DNA of 64,000 bases from UBA1433 sp964581565 (GTDB taxonomy: Bacteria; Bacillota; Clostridia; Eubacteriales; UBA1433), in contig CAZOOZ010000003.1 of NCBI GenBank assembly GCA_964581565.1, forward strand, positions 124,001 to 188,000. Direction: 5' to 3'. The position numbers were made by a program, and so were the translations under genes. The notes below the pieces were generated by a model. It saw only the letters and a list, made by a program, of their open reading frames with translations. It did not search any database and was not told where the DNA came from. The first letter of the stretch is position 1. Each line of letters opens with the position of its first letter. This document shows positions 41,766 through 50,238 of this stretch, piece after piece.

Positions 41766-41918
41766 TTATATTGTTCGCGCCGCCACTGCATTTCTATTTA
41801 TTCCTTCAATCACAGCCCGCAAGTCCATAAACAACACCACCGCATCATCAAACATCTCACTGACGCTGCCCTGGTCAGTAAATAAGCTTTTCTGCAGCCC
41901 CGACAGATCATTCACCAT
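41766..41918 (-). pseudogene. Possible 3' remnant of a small gene
   Basis: A 50-codon frame (MVNDLSGLQKSLFTDQG... then VAARTI) of coding-like amphipathic composition, richer in GC than its surroundings, ends 31 bases before the PHP-ATPase start. The same frame is open a further 12 codons upstream but offers no ribosome site, so it looks like the end of a truncated gene. Could also be chance. Confidence 0.35.
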
Positions 41919-42070
41919 ATCATTTAATATATTTGTTGAATAATTTTTGAGTTTTTATACCTATAATAATATTATTATATCACAAAAGCATATAATATGT
42001 AATTTAAACAAGAAATATGAAAATCTTAATAAATGATTAAAAATATAGTAACACCGAAGCAACAGATACA

Positions 42071-42146
42071 GATAAAAAATAAAAGCTCGCTGTTTGCAAG
42101 CTTTTTTTATATTCTATTATTTAAAACTGACAATTTATTCCCTTTC
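42071..42146. repeat. guaA-3'-end-like direct repeat, copy 2 (candidate attachment-site remnant)
   Basis: A hairpin terminator (AAAAGCTCGC...GCAAGCTTTTTTT, 42081-42107) is followed after 27 bases by TTATTCCCTTTC (42135-42146), on the minus strand GAAAGGGAATAA, 10 of 12 bases of a guaA ending. Same order and orientation as copies 1 and 3. Similarity to copy 1 goes on to about 42213, ending ATCAGTTATCCATA versus ATCAATTATCCATA. Confidence 0.7.
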
Positions 42147-42222
42147 GCTCTTGAAAGCAAATAGCAAGCACTATCGTTGAACCGATATTACTGTATTATA
42201 TCAGTTATCCATAACTTTGCAG

Positions 42223-43176
42223 CTATTTTATAAACGTATTTTTGACTCTGCTTGATTTTGAATAATAAATGCAGAACAAAATTGATGCGACTATAAAAGG
42301 AATACTGCCCGCAAAAGCAAGATCTCCGGGTTTGTTTGTAAAAATATCGAATATGATCTTTTGCATATACTGGATTATTACGATAATTTCGACGGAAATA
42401 ATGAGCGGCACAAACGTTCTTTTCTTTTGAAACATTTGTATAACCGCAATCACGCTTAAAACAGCAAGCAAGACAATAACGAATATCAAACTTATGGCGT
42501 ACATATTTGAATAATTTTTAAAGCCGTTTAAACCTCTTGCCCCGAATATTAACAATATCACCTGGAATATGATGACTAAATAGTTTAACGGCATGGCTAT
42601 GTTTCGAATCAGCGGAATTATAAAGAAGCCTCCCAGGCCGGTTTTCTCATTTTTTATAGCCGGCATCTTTTCCCTATCCTTTTTAAACCAAGCGATAATT
42701 AAGACAATACCCACAATCAATACTGATATGAGCAAATAATCTTCCCTTAAAAAAGATATAAAGTAACCCGGCGGAAGCAAGCTCTTCGCCGATATGCCCA
42801 TTCCAGCGCCCTTTATCGAGGCTTGGATTAAGTGGAATATTGCTCTAAACAATCCTAATGCGGACAATGCCACTACCCCTATGATACTGATTTTTGTTTG
42901 GTTTTTCTTTTTACCCGCAATTGCAAGCCCCCATATACACAACGCAATAATCAGAGCGCATACGCTAAAATCAATGATCCATTCTTTCATCCATACCTGC
43001 CCAAAGAAATATGCTTCTTTTGCGCTGAAAGGATTATCGTAAGGGCTTAGCCGCTTTCCAAATATAATCAATTTATAGGCGTAATCGTAAAAGATTTTTG
43101 ACAGATACGCCGCTATCACAGAGAATAGAAATATATTTGTATATGTGATCAGGTTCTTTTGTCTCGGTTTTGTCAC
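42223..43176 (-). CDS. Multi-pass membrane protein with DUF2569-like C-terminus
   Basis: The 317-residue protein has about eight hydrophobic helices. The C-terminal half opens with 'GLGGFFIIPLIRNIAMPL' and has 'FQKKRTFVPLIISVEI', recalling DUF2569. Function unknown. GTG at 43176 is chosen as start because AGGAGG lies 9 bases ahead; the longer frame to 43278 has no ribosome site. It sits alone between copy 2 of the guaA-like repeat and the zinc operon. Confidence 0.75.
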   Translation of the reverse strand: MTKPRQKNLITYTNIFLFSVIAAYLSKIFYDYAYKLIIFGKRLSPYDNPFSAKEAYFFGQVWMKEWIIDFSVCALIIALCIWGLAIAGKKKNQTKISIIGVVALSALGLFRAIFHLIQASIKGAGMGISAKSLLPPGYFISFLREDYLLISVLIVGIVLIIAWFKKDREKMPAIKNEKTGLGGFFIIPLIRNIAMPLNYLVIIFQVILLIFGARGLNGFKNYSNMYAISLIFVIVLLAVLSVIAVIQMFQKKRTFVPLIISVEIIVIIQYMQKIIFDIFTNKPGDLAFAGSIPFIVASILFCIYYSKSSRVKNTFIK

Positions 43177-43541
43177 TTTTTTGTTCCTCCTAAATATTAT
43201 TATTTGTCTATCTTGCTCCCTGCTTTTCACAGGTATATACATCGCCCTCGCCCCTGTAATTAAATGCAAGGTTGGCATAGCCGCGTTGCTCCGGCTATTT
43301 TAAGCAAACCCTTTATATATTGTTTTGTTTCGTAAAAACCATATTGTCTCTAAATTATTATAAATTGGAAAGATATGTTTTGTATAGAGTGAGCCTCGCG
43401 CTCACTTCGCAGAATGCATCTCTCAAATCCTCTCCAAACCGATTTTTCAAGCATTGTACTATATAAAATACCGACCTCTCCGGCAAGCGCAAATTTAAAA
43501 ATATGTCTGCTATTATTTAGGTAAAAATTAGTATTTTACTG
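43177..43541. other. Divergent intergenic region before the zinc operon
   Basis: About 365 bases without a gene. One 7-bp hairpin (AGTGAGC / GCTCACT, 43388-43406) lacks a T run and is of unknown use. The leftward promoter of the membrane-protein gene should lie here. Confidence 0.5.
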
Positions 43542-43570
43542 TTGACATGCATCGTGCATTATCTTACAAT
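43542..43570 (+). promoter_or_regulatory. Sigma-A promoter of the znu-zur operon
   Basis: TTGACA (43542-43547) and TACAAT (43565-43570) with a 17-base spacer, 50 bases ahead of znuA. Confidence 0.85.
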
Positions 43571-43573
43571 GAT

Positions 43574-43600
43574 ATTTGCAAATGATTTGCATTTGCAAAT
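43574..43600. promoter_or_regulatory. Zur-type 7-1-7 operator at the znu start site
   Basis: TGCAAAT-G-ATTTGCA (43577-43591) is a perfect 7-1-7 palindrome, the architecture of Fur-family sites. It is flanked by two copies of the self-complementary ATTTGCAAAT (43574-43583, 43591-43600). It lies just after the -10 box, so a bound repressor would block transcription. The Zur-like protein in the operon is the likely ligand. Confidence 0.75.
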
Positions 43601-43620
43601 ATATATTACGGAGAATAAAA

Positions 43621-44490
43621 ATGAAAAAGATACGCGCCTTATTAGGCATGATACTTGTTTTTTGTCTTATATTTCTTGCGAGTTGCAGTCCTGCGGAATC
43701 TTCTGCAGAGTCTTCAGCCGAAAAACCGATTGTTGCTGTATCTATAATCCCTCAAAAAACTTTTGTGGAAGCTGTTTGCGGGGATTTGGTCGAGGTTATT
43801 GCACTGGTGCCTCCGGGAAACAGCCCCGGAAACTATGAGCCTACACCTGAGCAAATGGAAGAGGTCAGCAATGCATCTGTGTATTTTACGATAGGTATTC
43901 CAACCGAAACGGCAAATATTTTGCCGGATCTTCCCGATGTTCAAGCTGTCTCTCTTCAAGATGCTGTTGCGGCCGTATATCCCGACAGAGAATTTGAGTC
44001 AGGCGGAAGAGACCCGCATATTTGGCTTTCTCCAAAAAGAGTCGAGGTCATGATAAATACGATTGCCCAAACGATGAGTGAAATTGACCAAGACAATAAG
44101 GATATCTATCAAGAGAATGCTGAAGCGTATATTGCCCAACTCGAAAACGCCGATAACGAAATATCCGAAATATTTGAAGATGTTGTAAATAAGGATTTCA
44201 TTATTTATCATCCGGCTTACGGTTATTTTGCCGATGATTATGGGTTGACTATGTACGCGCTGCAAGAAAGCGGAAAAGATGCAACACCCCAGCATTTGCA
44301 GGATCTGATTGATGCGGCGAATGAAAAAAACATTAAGGTGGTTTATATCCAGGCAGAATTCGACAGCAGCCAGGCTGAAGCGTTTGCCGAGGAAATCGAA
44401 GGGAAAACCACACAGCTTTCTCCTTTATCCGCAAACTACATTGAGGATCTGATAAATACAGCAAGAACAATGGCGGAGAATATGCAGTGA
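43621..44490 (+). CDS. znuA: Zinc ABC transporter substrate-binding lipoprotein (ZnuA-like)
   Basis: The 289-residue protein has a lipoprotein signal ending in the lipobox LASC (Cys near residue 22), so it is anchored outside the membrane. The cluster A-I binding-protein core has 'SIIPQKTFVEAV', 'DPHIWLSPK' and 'IIYHPAYGYFADDYGL', supplying His ligands for zinc or manganese. ACGGAG lies ahead of this ATG; the longer frame has none. First gene of znuACB-zur-ycgR-ycgQ. Zinc is preferred because of the Zur-like gene in the operon. Confidence 0.9.
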   Translation: MKKIRALLGMILVFCLIFLASCSPAESSAESSAEKPIVAVSIIPQKTFVEAVCGDLVEVIALVPPGNSPGNYEPTPEQMEEVSNASVYFTIGIPTETANILPDLPDVQAVSLQDAVAAVYPDREFESGGRDPHIWLSPKRVEVMINTIAQTMSEIDQDNKDIYQENAEAYIAQLENADNEISEIFEDVVNKDFIIYHPAYGYFADDYGLTMYALQESGKDATPQHLQDLIDAANEKNIKVVYIQAEFDSSQAEAFAEEIEGKTTQLSPLSANYIEDLINTARTMAENMQ

Positions 44491-45257
44491 GCACAACAGC
44501 GGTTTCTATCGAAAACCTATCTGTATATTACAGGAATACGCCTGCGCTTACAGGCATAAGCCTTGATGTTGCCGACGGGGAATACCTCGGAGTGCTAGGT
44601 CCCAACGGCGGCGGAAAATCTACGCTGCTCAAGGCTATTCTTGGGCTGCTCCCCATTTCTTGCGGCTCCGTGCGAGTCTACGGGCAAAAGCCCGGAGAAA
44701 ACAGAAAAGCGATCGGCTATGTTCCACAGAACACCGCATTAGACGAACGCTTTCCGATTACTCTGTTCGAGGTTGTTTTGACGGGGCGCTTGAAGGAGGG
44801 CCTGTCCCCCTTCTTCAGGTATTCACGGGATGATAAAGATATTGTATTTCAACTGCTCAGAAAAGTAGGGATCGAGCACCTGGCAAATCGCCAAATTTCC
44901 GAACTCTCCGGTGGAGAATTTCAGAAAATGCTGATTGCGCGGGCGCTTGCAGTTAATCCCAGATTGTTACTTTTGGATGAACCAACCGCCAGCGTGGATG
45001 CCTCTTCCCGCGACCAAATCTATGAGTTGCTTGCAGAATTAAACAAAAACATGACTATTATCCTTGTTACGCATGACCTTCTTGCCATTTCATCACAAGT
45101 GCATAATCTTGCCTGCCTGAACCGTTATCTTGTTTATCACGGCGAACCGGAACTGACCGAGAATATTGTAACCAAGCTTTACGGCTGTCCGGTTGATCTT
45201 ATTGCTCACGGAGTACCCCACCGGGTACTAAAGGAACACAGGGAGCATTTAAAATGA
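44487..45257 (+). CDS. znuC: Zinc ABC transporter ATP-binding protein
   Basis: The 256-residue ABC ATPase has Walker A GPNGGGKST, Q-loop, signature LSGGEFQK, and Walker B LLLLDEPTASVD. It starts GTG and overlaps the znuA stop by 4 bases. It powers import through ZnuB. Confidence 0.93.
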   Translation: MSTTAVSIENLSVYYRNTPALTGISLDVADGEYLGVLGPNGGGKSTLLKAILGLLPISCGSVRVYGQKPGENRKAIGYVPQNTALDERFPITLFEVVLTGRLKEGLSPFFRYSRDDKDIVFQLLRKVGIEHLANRQISELSGGEFQKMLIARALAVNPRLLLLDEPTASVDASSRDQIYELLAELNKNMTIILVTHDLLAISSQVHNLACLNRYLVYHGEPELTENIVTKLYGCPVDLIAHGVPHRVLKEHREHLK

Positions 45258-46093
45258 TAACTGCATTGTTTAAATACCAGTTTTTACAAAACGCTCTCTT
45301 TTCGGGCATTCTTGCAAGCATAGTCTGTGGTATGATTGGCGTGATTATCGTCGAGAAAAAGCTGGTAATGATGAGCGGAGGCATTGCGCATACCGCATAT
45401 GGAGGAGTAGGTCTGGGATATTTTGCGGGGTTTGAACCAATTATCGGAGCTTTTTTGTTTTCCATTTTTGCGGCGCTGGGTATAGGATATATCAATCGAA
45501 AAGACGGCACGCGCTCCGATGTGATAATCGGCCTGTTTTGGTCACTTGGAATGGCACTTGGGATTCTATTCATCGCTCTCATGCCCGGATATCCCCCCGA
45601 CTTAAGCTCTTATCTCTTCGGCAGTATTTTATCGGTCACAAAAATTGATCTTTATATAATGATCATCTTAACGCTTATTGTAGCGTTTGTTATTATAGCC
45701 CTGTATCACAATTGGAAGGCATACCTTTTCGACGAGGAATTCGCCTCAATAATCGGCATAAAAACTGCTTTTTTAGACTATTTGCTTTTAGTTCTTATTG
45801 CTATGACTGTCGTTGTTTTGATTCGGGTGGTTGGGATCATTCTTGTGCTTGCGTTGCTTACCGCTCCTGCCGCCGCAGCCGGTATGCTGACATCTAGCCT
45901 GAAAAAACGCATGATTTATTCGATTTTGCTTGGAAATATTTTTTGCATGACGGGATTATGGATTTCATATAAGTTAAATATCGCTTCCGGAGCTGCTATA
46001 GTAATCTTGTCTGTATTGTGCTATTTTATATTATATACAATACGATTAGTCCGCATAAAGCTAAATAAAAAGAATATTGAGGCTGCGGACTGA
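45254..46093 (+). CDS. znuB: Zinc ABC transporter permease
   Basis: The 279-residue ABC-3 family permease has about eight helices, including 'MSGGIAHTAYGGVGLGYF' and 'RVVGIILVLALLTAPAA', typical of zinc/manganese importers. Overlaps znuC by 4 bases and is followed by the zur gene 38 bases on. Confidence 0.93.
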   Translation: MITALFKYQFLQNALFSGILASIVCGMIGVIIVEKKLVMMSGGIAHTAYGGVGLGYFAGFEPIIGAFLFSIFAALGIGYINRKDGTRSDVIIGLFWSLGMALGILFIALMPGYPPDLSSYLFGSILSVTKIDLYIMIILTLIVAFVIIALYHNWKAYLFDEEFASIIGIKTAFLDYLLLVLIAMTVVVLIRVVGIILVLALLTAPAAAAGMLTSSLKKRMIYSILLGNIFCMTGLWISYKLNIASGAAIVILSVLCYFILYTIRLVRIKLNKKNIEAAD

Positions 46094-46131
46094 GGTCATA
46101 GATAACTATAAAGGTCTAAGGAGTAAGGAGA

Positions 46132-46557
46132 ATGAAAAACATTGATGGTAATTCTATAAAGATGAGCGGGCTGAGAAATACAAAAAGCCGTTCGGCTATA
46201 CTTGAAATTCTGGAACAAAGCACTCAGCCAATGTCGGCTGAACAAATATTTCTTGATCTTAAAGAAAAAAATATAACCACAAATTTATCCACTGTTTACA
46301 GAACGCTCGATGCATTTGCAGATAAAAAACTTGCAACAAAACTTTTCCTTACAGGTGAGGACAGAACTCTTTATGAAATTAATCGAATGGTGCACAGACA
46401 TTATCTCATATGTTTAGGATGTAAAAAAATCATGCCTATCGATCACTGTCCGCTGGGAGATTACGAAAAATCCCTTGCCAAAAAAACCAACTATTTAATT
46501 TCCGGACACAGATTGGACATTTATGGTTATTGTCCTGAATGCAAACTAAAAATTTGA
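46132..46557 (+). CDS. zur: Fur-family regulator, Zur-type
   Basis: The 141-residue protein has the Fur winged helix ('STQPMSAEQIFLDL', 'NLSTVYRTLDAF') and C-terminal metal-site residues with CLGC and CPEC zinc pairs and 'HRHYLIC'. It has no PerR-type Asp at the expected place. Being encoded inside the zinc-uptake operon and next to a 7-1-7 operator, it is probably the zinc-responsive repressor of the operon. Confidence 0.85.
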   Translation: MKNIDGNSIKMSGLRNTKSRSAILEILEQSTQPMSAEQIFLDLKEKNITTNLSTVYRTLDAFADKKLATKLFLTGEDRTLYEINRMVHRHYLICLGCKKIMPIDHCPLGDYEKSLAKKTNYLISGHRLDIYGYCPECKLKI

Positions 46558-46573
46558 TTAGAGGTATGCTGTC

Positions 46574-47683
46574 ATGAATGAGCATAAATCAAAAAAATGG
46601 CAAAACTCGACTATGGAAGATAAAGAGCTTCCTTCTAAAAAGGGTAGCTTCTTTACTTTACTTATAACTGTGCTTATCTTGGGGGTGACAGGATATTTTT
46701 TCTACCAGATGATCAATACCATTGACACGATTGATCTATCCTCGTTTAAAACTTTTAACACAATATTTATAAGTATATTGATTCAGGCTTTTCCTTTTAT
46801 GCTGATAGGAACATTTGTATCGTCTGCTATGCATGTGTTTGTACCGGATGAATTCATCGTAAAGGTTTTCCCTACAAAATACGGCCTTGGATTTATGACA
46901 GCAATGTTCGCGGGCTTGTTTTTTCCTGTATGCGAATGCGCTATTGTACCGGTTATGGCAAGACTTGTAAAAAAGGGAGTGGCACTTCCAATAGCAATAA
47001 CTTTTATGCTTTCCGCCCCTATCATAAACCCGATTGTTATCATTTCCACTCTATATGCATTCCCTGGTCAGCCTGAAATTGCCTTATACCGTGTCATTTT
47101 CGGTCTGATTATTGCGCTAATTGTGGGGCTGGTTTTATTTTTCTTTGGCAATAGTCAATCTGTACTTTTGGATAAAAAACAACACCATGAATGCGGTTGC
47201 GGGCATTGCATAGACGACGATGCCCATGAATGCTCTTGCCATTCTCAGAGCGCTATCAAACATACAAAAACAGGGGTGGTAAATAAATTCAAGATTTTAT
47301 TTCTGCATTCCGGAGAAGAATTTTTCAGCGTCGGCAAATATCTCGTTTTAGGGGCTTTTATGACGAGCCTAATTCAAACTCTGTTGCCGAGATCGGTATT
47401 TGTAAGCCTGGGCACTCAAAACGGATTATCGCTTTTTATTATGATGGCTACAGCATTTTTATTTTCAGCTTGCTCTACATCAGATGCCTTTATTGCGAGA
47501 AGTTTTGTTGACAGATTTTCACTGGGAGCAATCATGGGGTTTTTGGTTTTTGGGCCAATGATGGACGTAAAAAATATACTTATGTTACTGGCTAGTTTTA
47601 AAAAAAGCTTTGTCGTAAAACTGGCATTTCTCATTTTTTCCCTTAATTTTCTTATGTTATACTTTTTTGCTTTTTTATTTTAA
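46574..47683 (+). CDS. ycgR: Permease of the YraQ/YcgR family with metal-binding loop
   Basis: The 369-residue multi-pass protein of the PF03773 family has the double signature 'FFPVCECAIVPV' and 'LFSACSTSDAFIAR'. The loop at about residues 205-230 is packed with His and Cys (QHHECGCGHC, DDAHECSCHSQ), a likely metal-binding stretch. In Bacillus ycgR-ycgQ are Zur-repressed and work under zinc starvation; the same pair follows zur here. Confidence 0.88.
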   Translation: MNEHKSKKWQNSTMEDKELPSKKGSFFTLLITVLILGVTGYFFYQMINTIDTIDLSSFKTFNTIFISILIQAFPFMLIGTFVSSAMHVFVPDEFIVKVFPTKYGLGFMTAMFAGLFFPVCECAIVPVMARLVKKGVALPIAITFMLSAPIINPIVIISTLYAFPGQPEIALYRVIFGLIIALIVGLVLFFFGNSQSVLLDKKQHHECGCGHCIDDDAHECSCHSQSAIKHTKTGVVNKFKILFLHSGEEFFSVGKYLVLGAFMTSLIQTLLPRSVFVSLGTQNGLSLFIMMATAFLFSACSTSDAFIARSFVDRFSLGAIMGFLVFGPMMDVKNILMLLASFKKSFVVKLAFLIFSLNFLMLYFFAFLF

Positions 47684-47694
47684 AGGAGATACTA

Positions 47695-48522
47695 ATGAAA
47701 AACTTGATTCATTTTAATGTGAACATTGCCTTAAAAATCTTTTTGCTTTTCGGTTTTGCGGCTTTCTTTCTTATTTCCATATTTACAGGTTTGATCAGTC
47801 TGTATGTGCATCCAAGAATTATTCCGTATATGATCTTTGCCTCCGTCGCAATGATTATCATTGCATTCCTCCTTTTTCGGGATTTGTTTAAACCTGAACA
47901 GAAAGAAACGAATTCCCTGCCTTTGCTCTTTTTTATTGTCCCTTTATTCATGGCATTTGCTTTTCCTGCGGAATCTTTTAATTCGAGTACCGCAACGATT
48001 GGAGAAGTTCAGCTTTCGAGTGAAGAAAGCATCTCTGGTAATACCGTTGATCCAACACAAGAATCTCAAGAAACTGATATGGCCACGGAAAATTCTGCTT
48101 TAGATACGGATGATACAGCCGAAATTAAAGAATCTGATACAAATATCCCTTTGCAAAACGGTGTACTAATAATAGATAGCAGTAATTTTTATGAATGCCT
48201 TGGTAATATTTACACCGATCTTGATAAATACAAAGGAACACGGGTAGAAGTTGTGGGGTTTGTTTTTAAAGAAGATGAAAACTTTGCAGAAAACGAGTTC
48301 GTACCGGCAAGACTGATGATGGTTTGTTGCGCGGCTGATATGCAGCCTGTTGGTCTTCTGTGCCAATATGACCAAACGTTTCAACTTGAAGCCGACTCTT
48401 GGGTAAAAGTGAGCGGCATAATTGAAGAAACCGAATTTGACGGGTATACGGTCCCTTGTATCATTGCACAAAACGTGGAATCGGCAGAAGAGCCTGATGA
48501 ATCCTACATCTATCCATATTAA
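47695..48522 (+). CDS. ycgQ: YcgQ-family (DUF1980/TIGR03943) protein
   Basis: The 275-residue protein has two N-terminal helices, a Ser/Thr/Glu-rich linker (about 105-150) and a C-terminal domain with 'VCCAADMQPVGLLC', the family Cys motif. It acts with the YcgR-type permease in zinc-limited cells; mechanism unsettled. Last gene of the zinc operon, 11 bases after ycgR. Confidence 0.87.
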   Translation: MKNLIHFNVNIALKIFLLFGFAAFFLISIFTGLISLYVHPRIIPYMIFASVAMIIIAFLLFRDLFKPEQKETNSLPLLFFIVPLFMAFAFPAESFNSSTATIGEVQLSSEESISGNTVDPTQESQETDMATENSALDTDDTAEIKESDTNIPLQNGVLIIDSSNFYECLGNIYTDLDKYKGTRVEVVGFVFKEDENFAENEFVPARLMMVCCAADMQPVGLLCQYDQTFQLEADSWVKVSGIIEETEFDGYTVPCIIAQNVESAEEPDESYIYPY

Positions 48523-48639
48523 ATATTAACTATTTTAATTAGTGCCGATGGCAAATATACTGTCAGACTTTTATTATGTACAGCTATTGATTTATCAAAT
48601 CACCAACTAATGTCACAATATTCAGCCAGATAGTATTAA

Positions 48640-48711
48640 AAAAATAAAAGCTTGCTGTTCGCAAGCTTTTTTATATTATATTGTCTGAGATTTCCACTTT
48701 TACTCCCACTC
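48640..48711. repeat. guaA 3' end with terminator, copy 3 (intact reference)
   Basis: Hairpin AAAAGCTTGC...GCAAGCTTTTTT (48648-48672) lies 27 bases beyond the guaA stop codon, which with the last codons reads TTACTCCCACTC on the plus strand (48700-48711). This terminator ends guaA on the minus strand and also ycgQ on the plus strand. It is the model for copies 1 and 2. Confidence 0.85.
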
Positions 48712-50235
48712 AATCGTTGAAGGCGGCTTTGTCGTAATATCATAAACTATTCTGTTGACATGTTTGACTTCATTAACAATGCGCGTTGATATCTTTTCCA
48801 GCACATCATGCGGTATTTTCGCCCAGTCTGACGTCATACCGTCGGTGCTTGTCACTGCACGAAGTGCAATCGTATAATCATATGTGCGCTCATCGCCCAT
48901 TACGCCTACGCTTCTGTTGCCGGGAAGCACTGCAAAATACTGCCAAATCTCCTTATCCAATCCCGCACGCCTAATTTCATCTCTAAAAACATAATCGGCT
49001 TCTTTGAGGATATCAAGCTTTTCTTGTGTGATGTCACCTATGATTCGTATGGCAAGCCCCGGTCCCGGGAATGGCTGACGATCGACAATAAAATCCGGTA
49101 TGTTCAGCTCTCTTCCCACAGCTCTCACTTCATCTTTAAACAATTCTCGCAAGGGCTCAATAATTTTAAAATTTAGGTTATCCGGAAGCCCTCCTACATT
49201 ATGATGACTTTTGATAACAGCCGCATCCTTTGTTCCGCTTTCAATAACATCGGGATAAATGGTTCCCTGCAGCAGATATTCGATTCCTTTTAACTTGCTT
49301 GCTTCTTCTTCAAAAACACGGATAAATTCTTCTCCGATTATTTTCCTTTTCTTTTCCGGTTCTACCACACCGGCAAGCTTATTTAAAAAGCGCTGTTGTG
49401 CATTTACGCGAATAAAATTCATATGAAAGCTGTCTTTGAATATTTTTTCTACTTCGTCACCTTCATTTTTACGCAGTAGACCATGATCCACAAATATACA
49501 CGTTAAGTTATCACCGATTGCCCTATGCATTAATACTGCGGCAACGGAACTATCTACACCCCCGCTTAAAGCGCAAAGCACTTTACTATCTTTTAACATA
49601 TTGCTAAGCTCTTTTATCTTTTCTTGCGTAAAGTTTTTCATACTCCAGTTTAATTGCAGCTTACACACATTGACTATAAAGTTTTTAAGCACTTGTGTTC
49701 CAAATTGTGTATGTGTCACTTCCGGGTGAAACTGCACACCGTATAATTTTCTTTCTTCATCTTCGAAAGCCGCAGCCTTACAAGTCGGCGTAGAAGCGCT
49801 TATTTCAAATCCGCACGGCATATCGTGAACATAATCGGTGTGGCTCATCCAGCAGACGCTGTCGCTGTCAATACCTTCAAACAAAAGGCTTTCCTTTTTT
49901 GCGACCGCTAGATTGTTTTTACCGTATTCACGTGTTTGCGGACTTTTTACAAATCCACCGAATGTTTGCGCCATGAGCTGCATGCCGTAGCAAATGCCTA
50001 GGATGGGAATGCCTGCCGAGTAGATCTGCTCATCGCACTTAGGTGCATTGGGCGCATAAACACTGCTGGGCCCTCCTGTGAATACAACACCTTTTGGATT
50101 TTTTTCTATAAATTTATCATAAGAAATATCATAAGAATATATCTCACAATATACGTTCAATTCACGCAGCCTACGGGCTATCAATTGATTATACTGCCCG
50201 CCGAAATCTAATATAATTACCAGTTCTCTATCCAT
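48700..50235 (-). CDS. guaA: GMP synthase (glutamine-hydrolysing)
   Basis: The 511-residue protein has a class I glutamine amidotransferase domain ('GICYGMQLMAQ' with the catalytic Cys, 'FHPEVTHTQFG'), an ATP-pyrophosphatase domain (PP-loop SGGVDSS) and a C-terminal dimerisation domain ending in TIEWE. It makes GMP from XMP. 3 bases after guaB in one operon. Confidence 0.98.
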   Translation of the reverse strand: MDRELVIILDFGGQYNQLIARRLRELNVYCEIYSYDISYDKFIEKNPKGVVFTGGPSSVYAPNAPKCDEQIYSAGIPILGICYGMQLMAQTFGGFVKSPQTREYGKNNLAVAKKESLLFEGIDSDSVCWMSHTDYVHDMPCGFEISASTPTCKAAAFEDEERKLYGVQFHPEVTHTQFGTQVLKNFIVNVCKLQLNWSMKNFTQEKIKELSNMLKDSKVLCALSGGVDSSVAAVLMHRAIGDNLTCIFVDHGLLRKNEGDEVEKIFKDSFHMNFIRVNAQQRFLNKLAGVVEPEKKRKIIGEEFIRVFEEEASKLKGIEYLLQGTIYPDVIESGTKDAAVIKSHHNVGGLPDNLNFKIIEPLRELFKDEVRAVGRELNIPDFIVDRQPFPGPGLAIRIIGDITQEKLDILKEADYVFRDEIRRAGLDKEIWQYFAVLPGNRSVGVMGDERTYDYTIALRAVTSTDGMTSDWAKIPHDVLEKISTRIVNEVKHVNRIVYDITTKPPSTIEWE

Positions 50236-50238
50236 TCG

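Noticed and set aside
41710..41943. 77-codon plus-strand frame between PHP-ATPase and repeat copy 2
   Set aside because: Antisense to a better minus-strand remnant (41766-41918) and to the start of the ATPase gene; no ribosome site.
43388..43406. Hairpin in the gap before the zinc operon as terminator
   Set aside because: The 7-bp stem is not followed by a T run in either direction.
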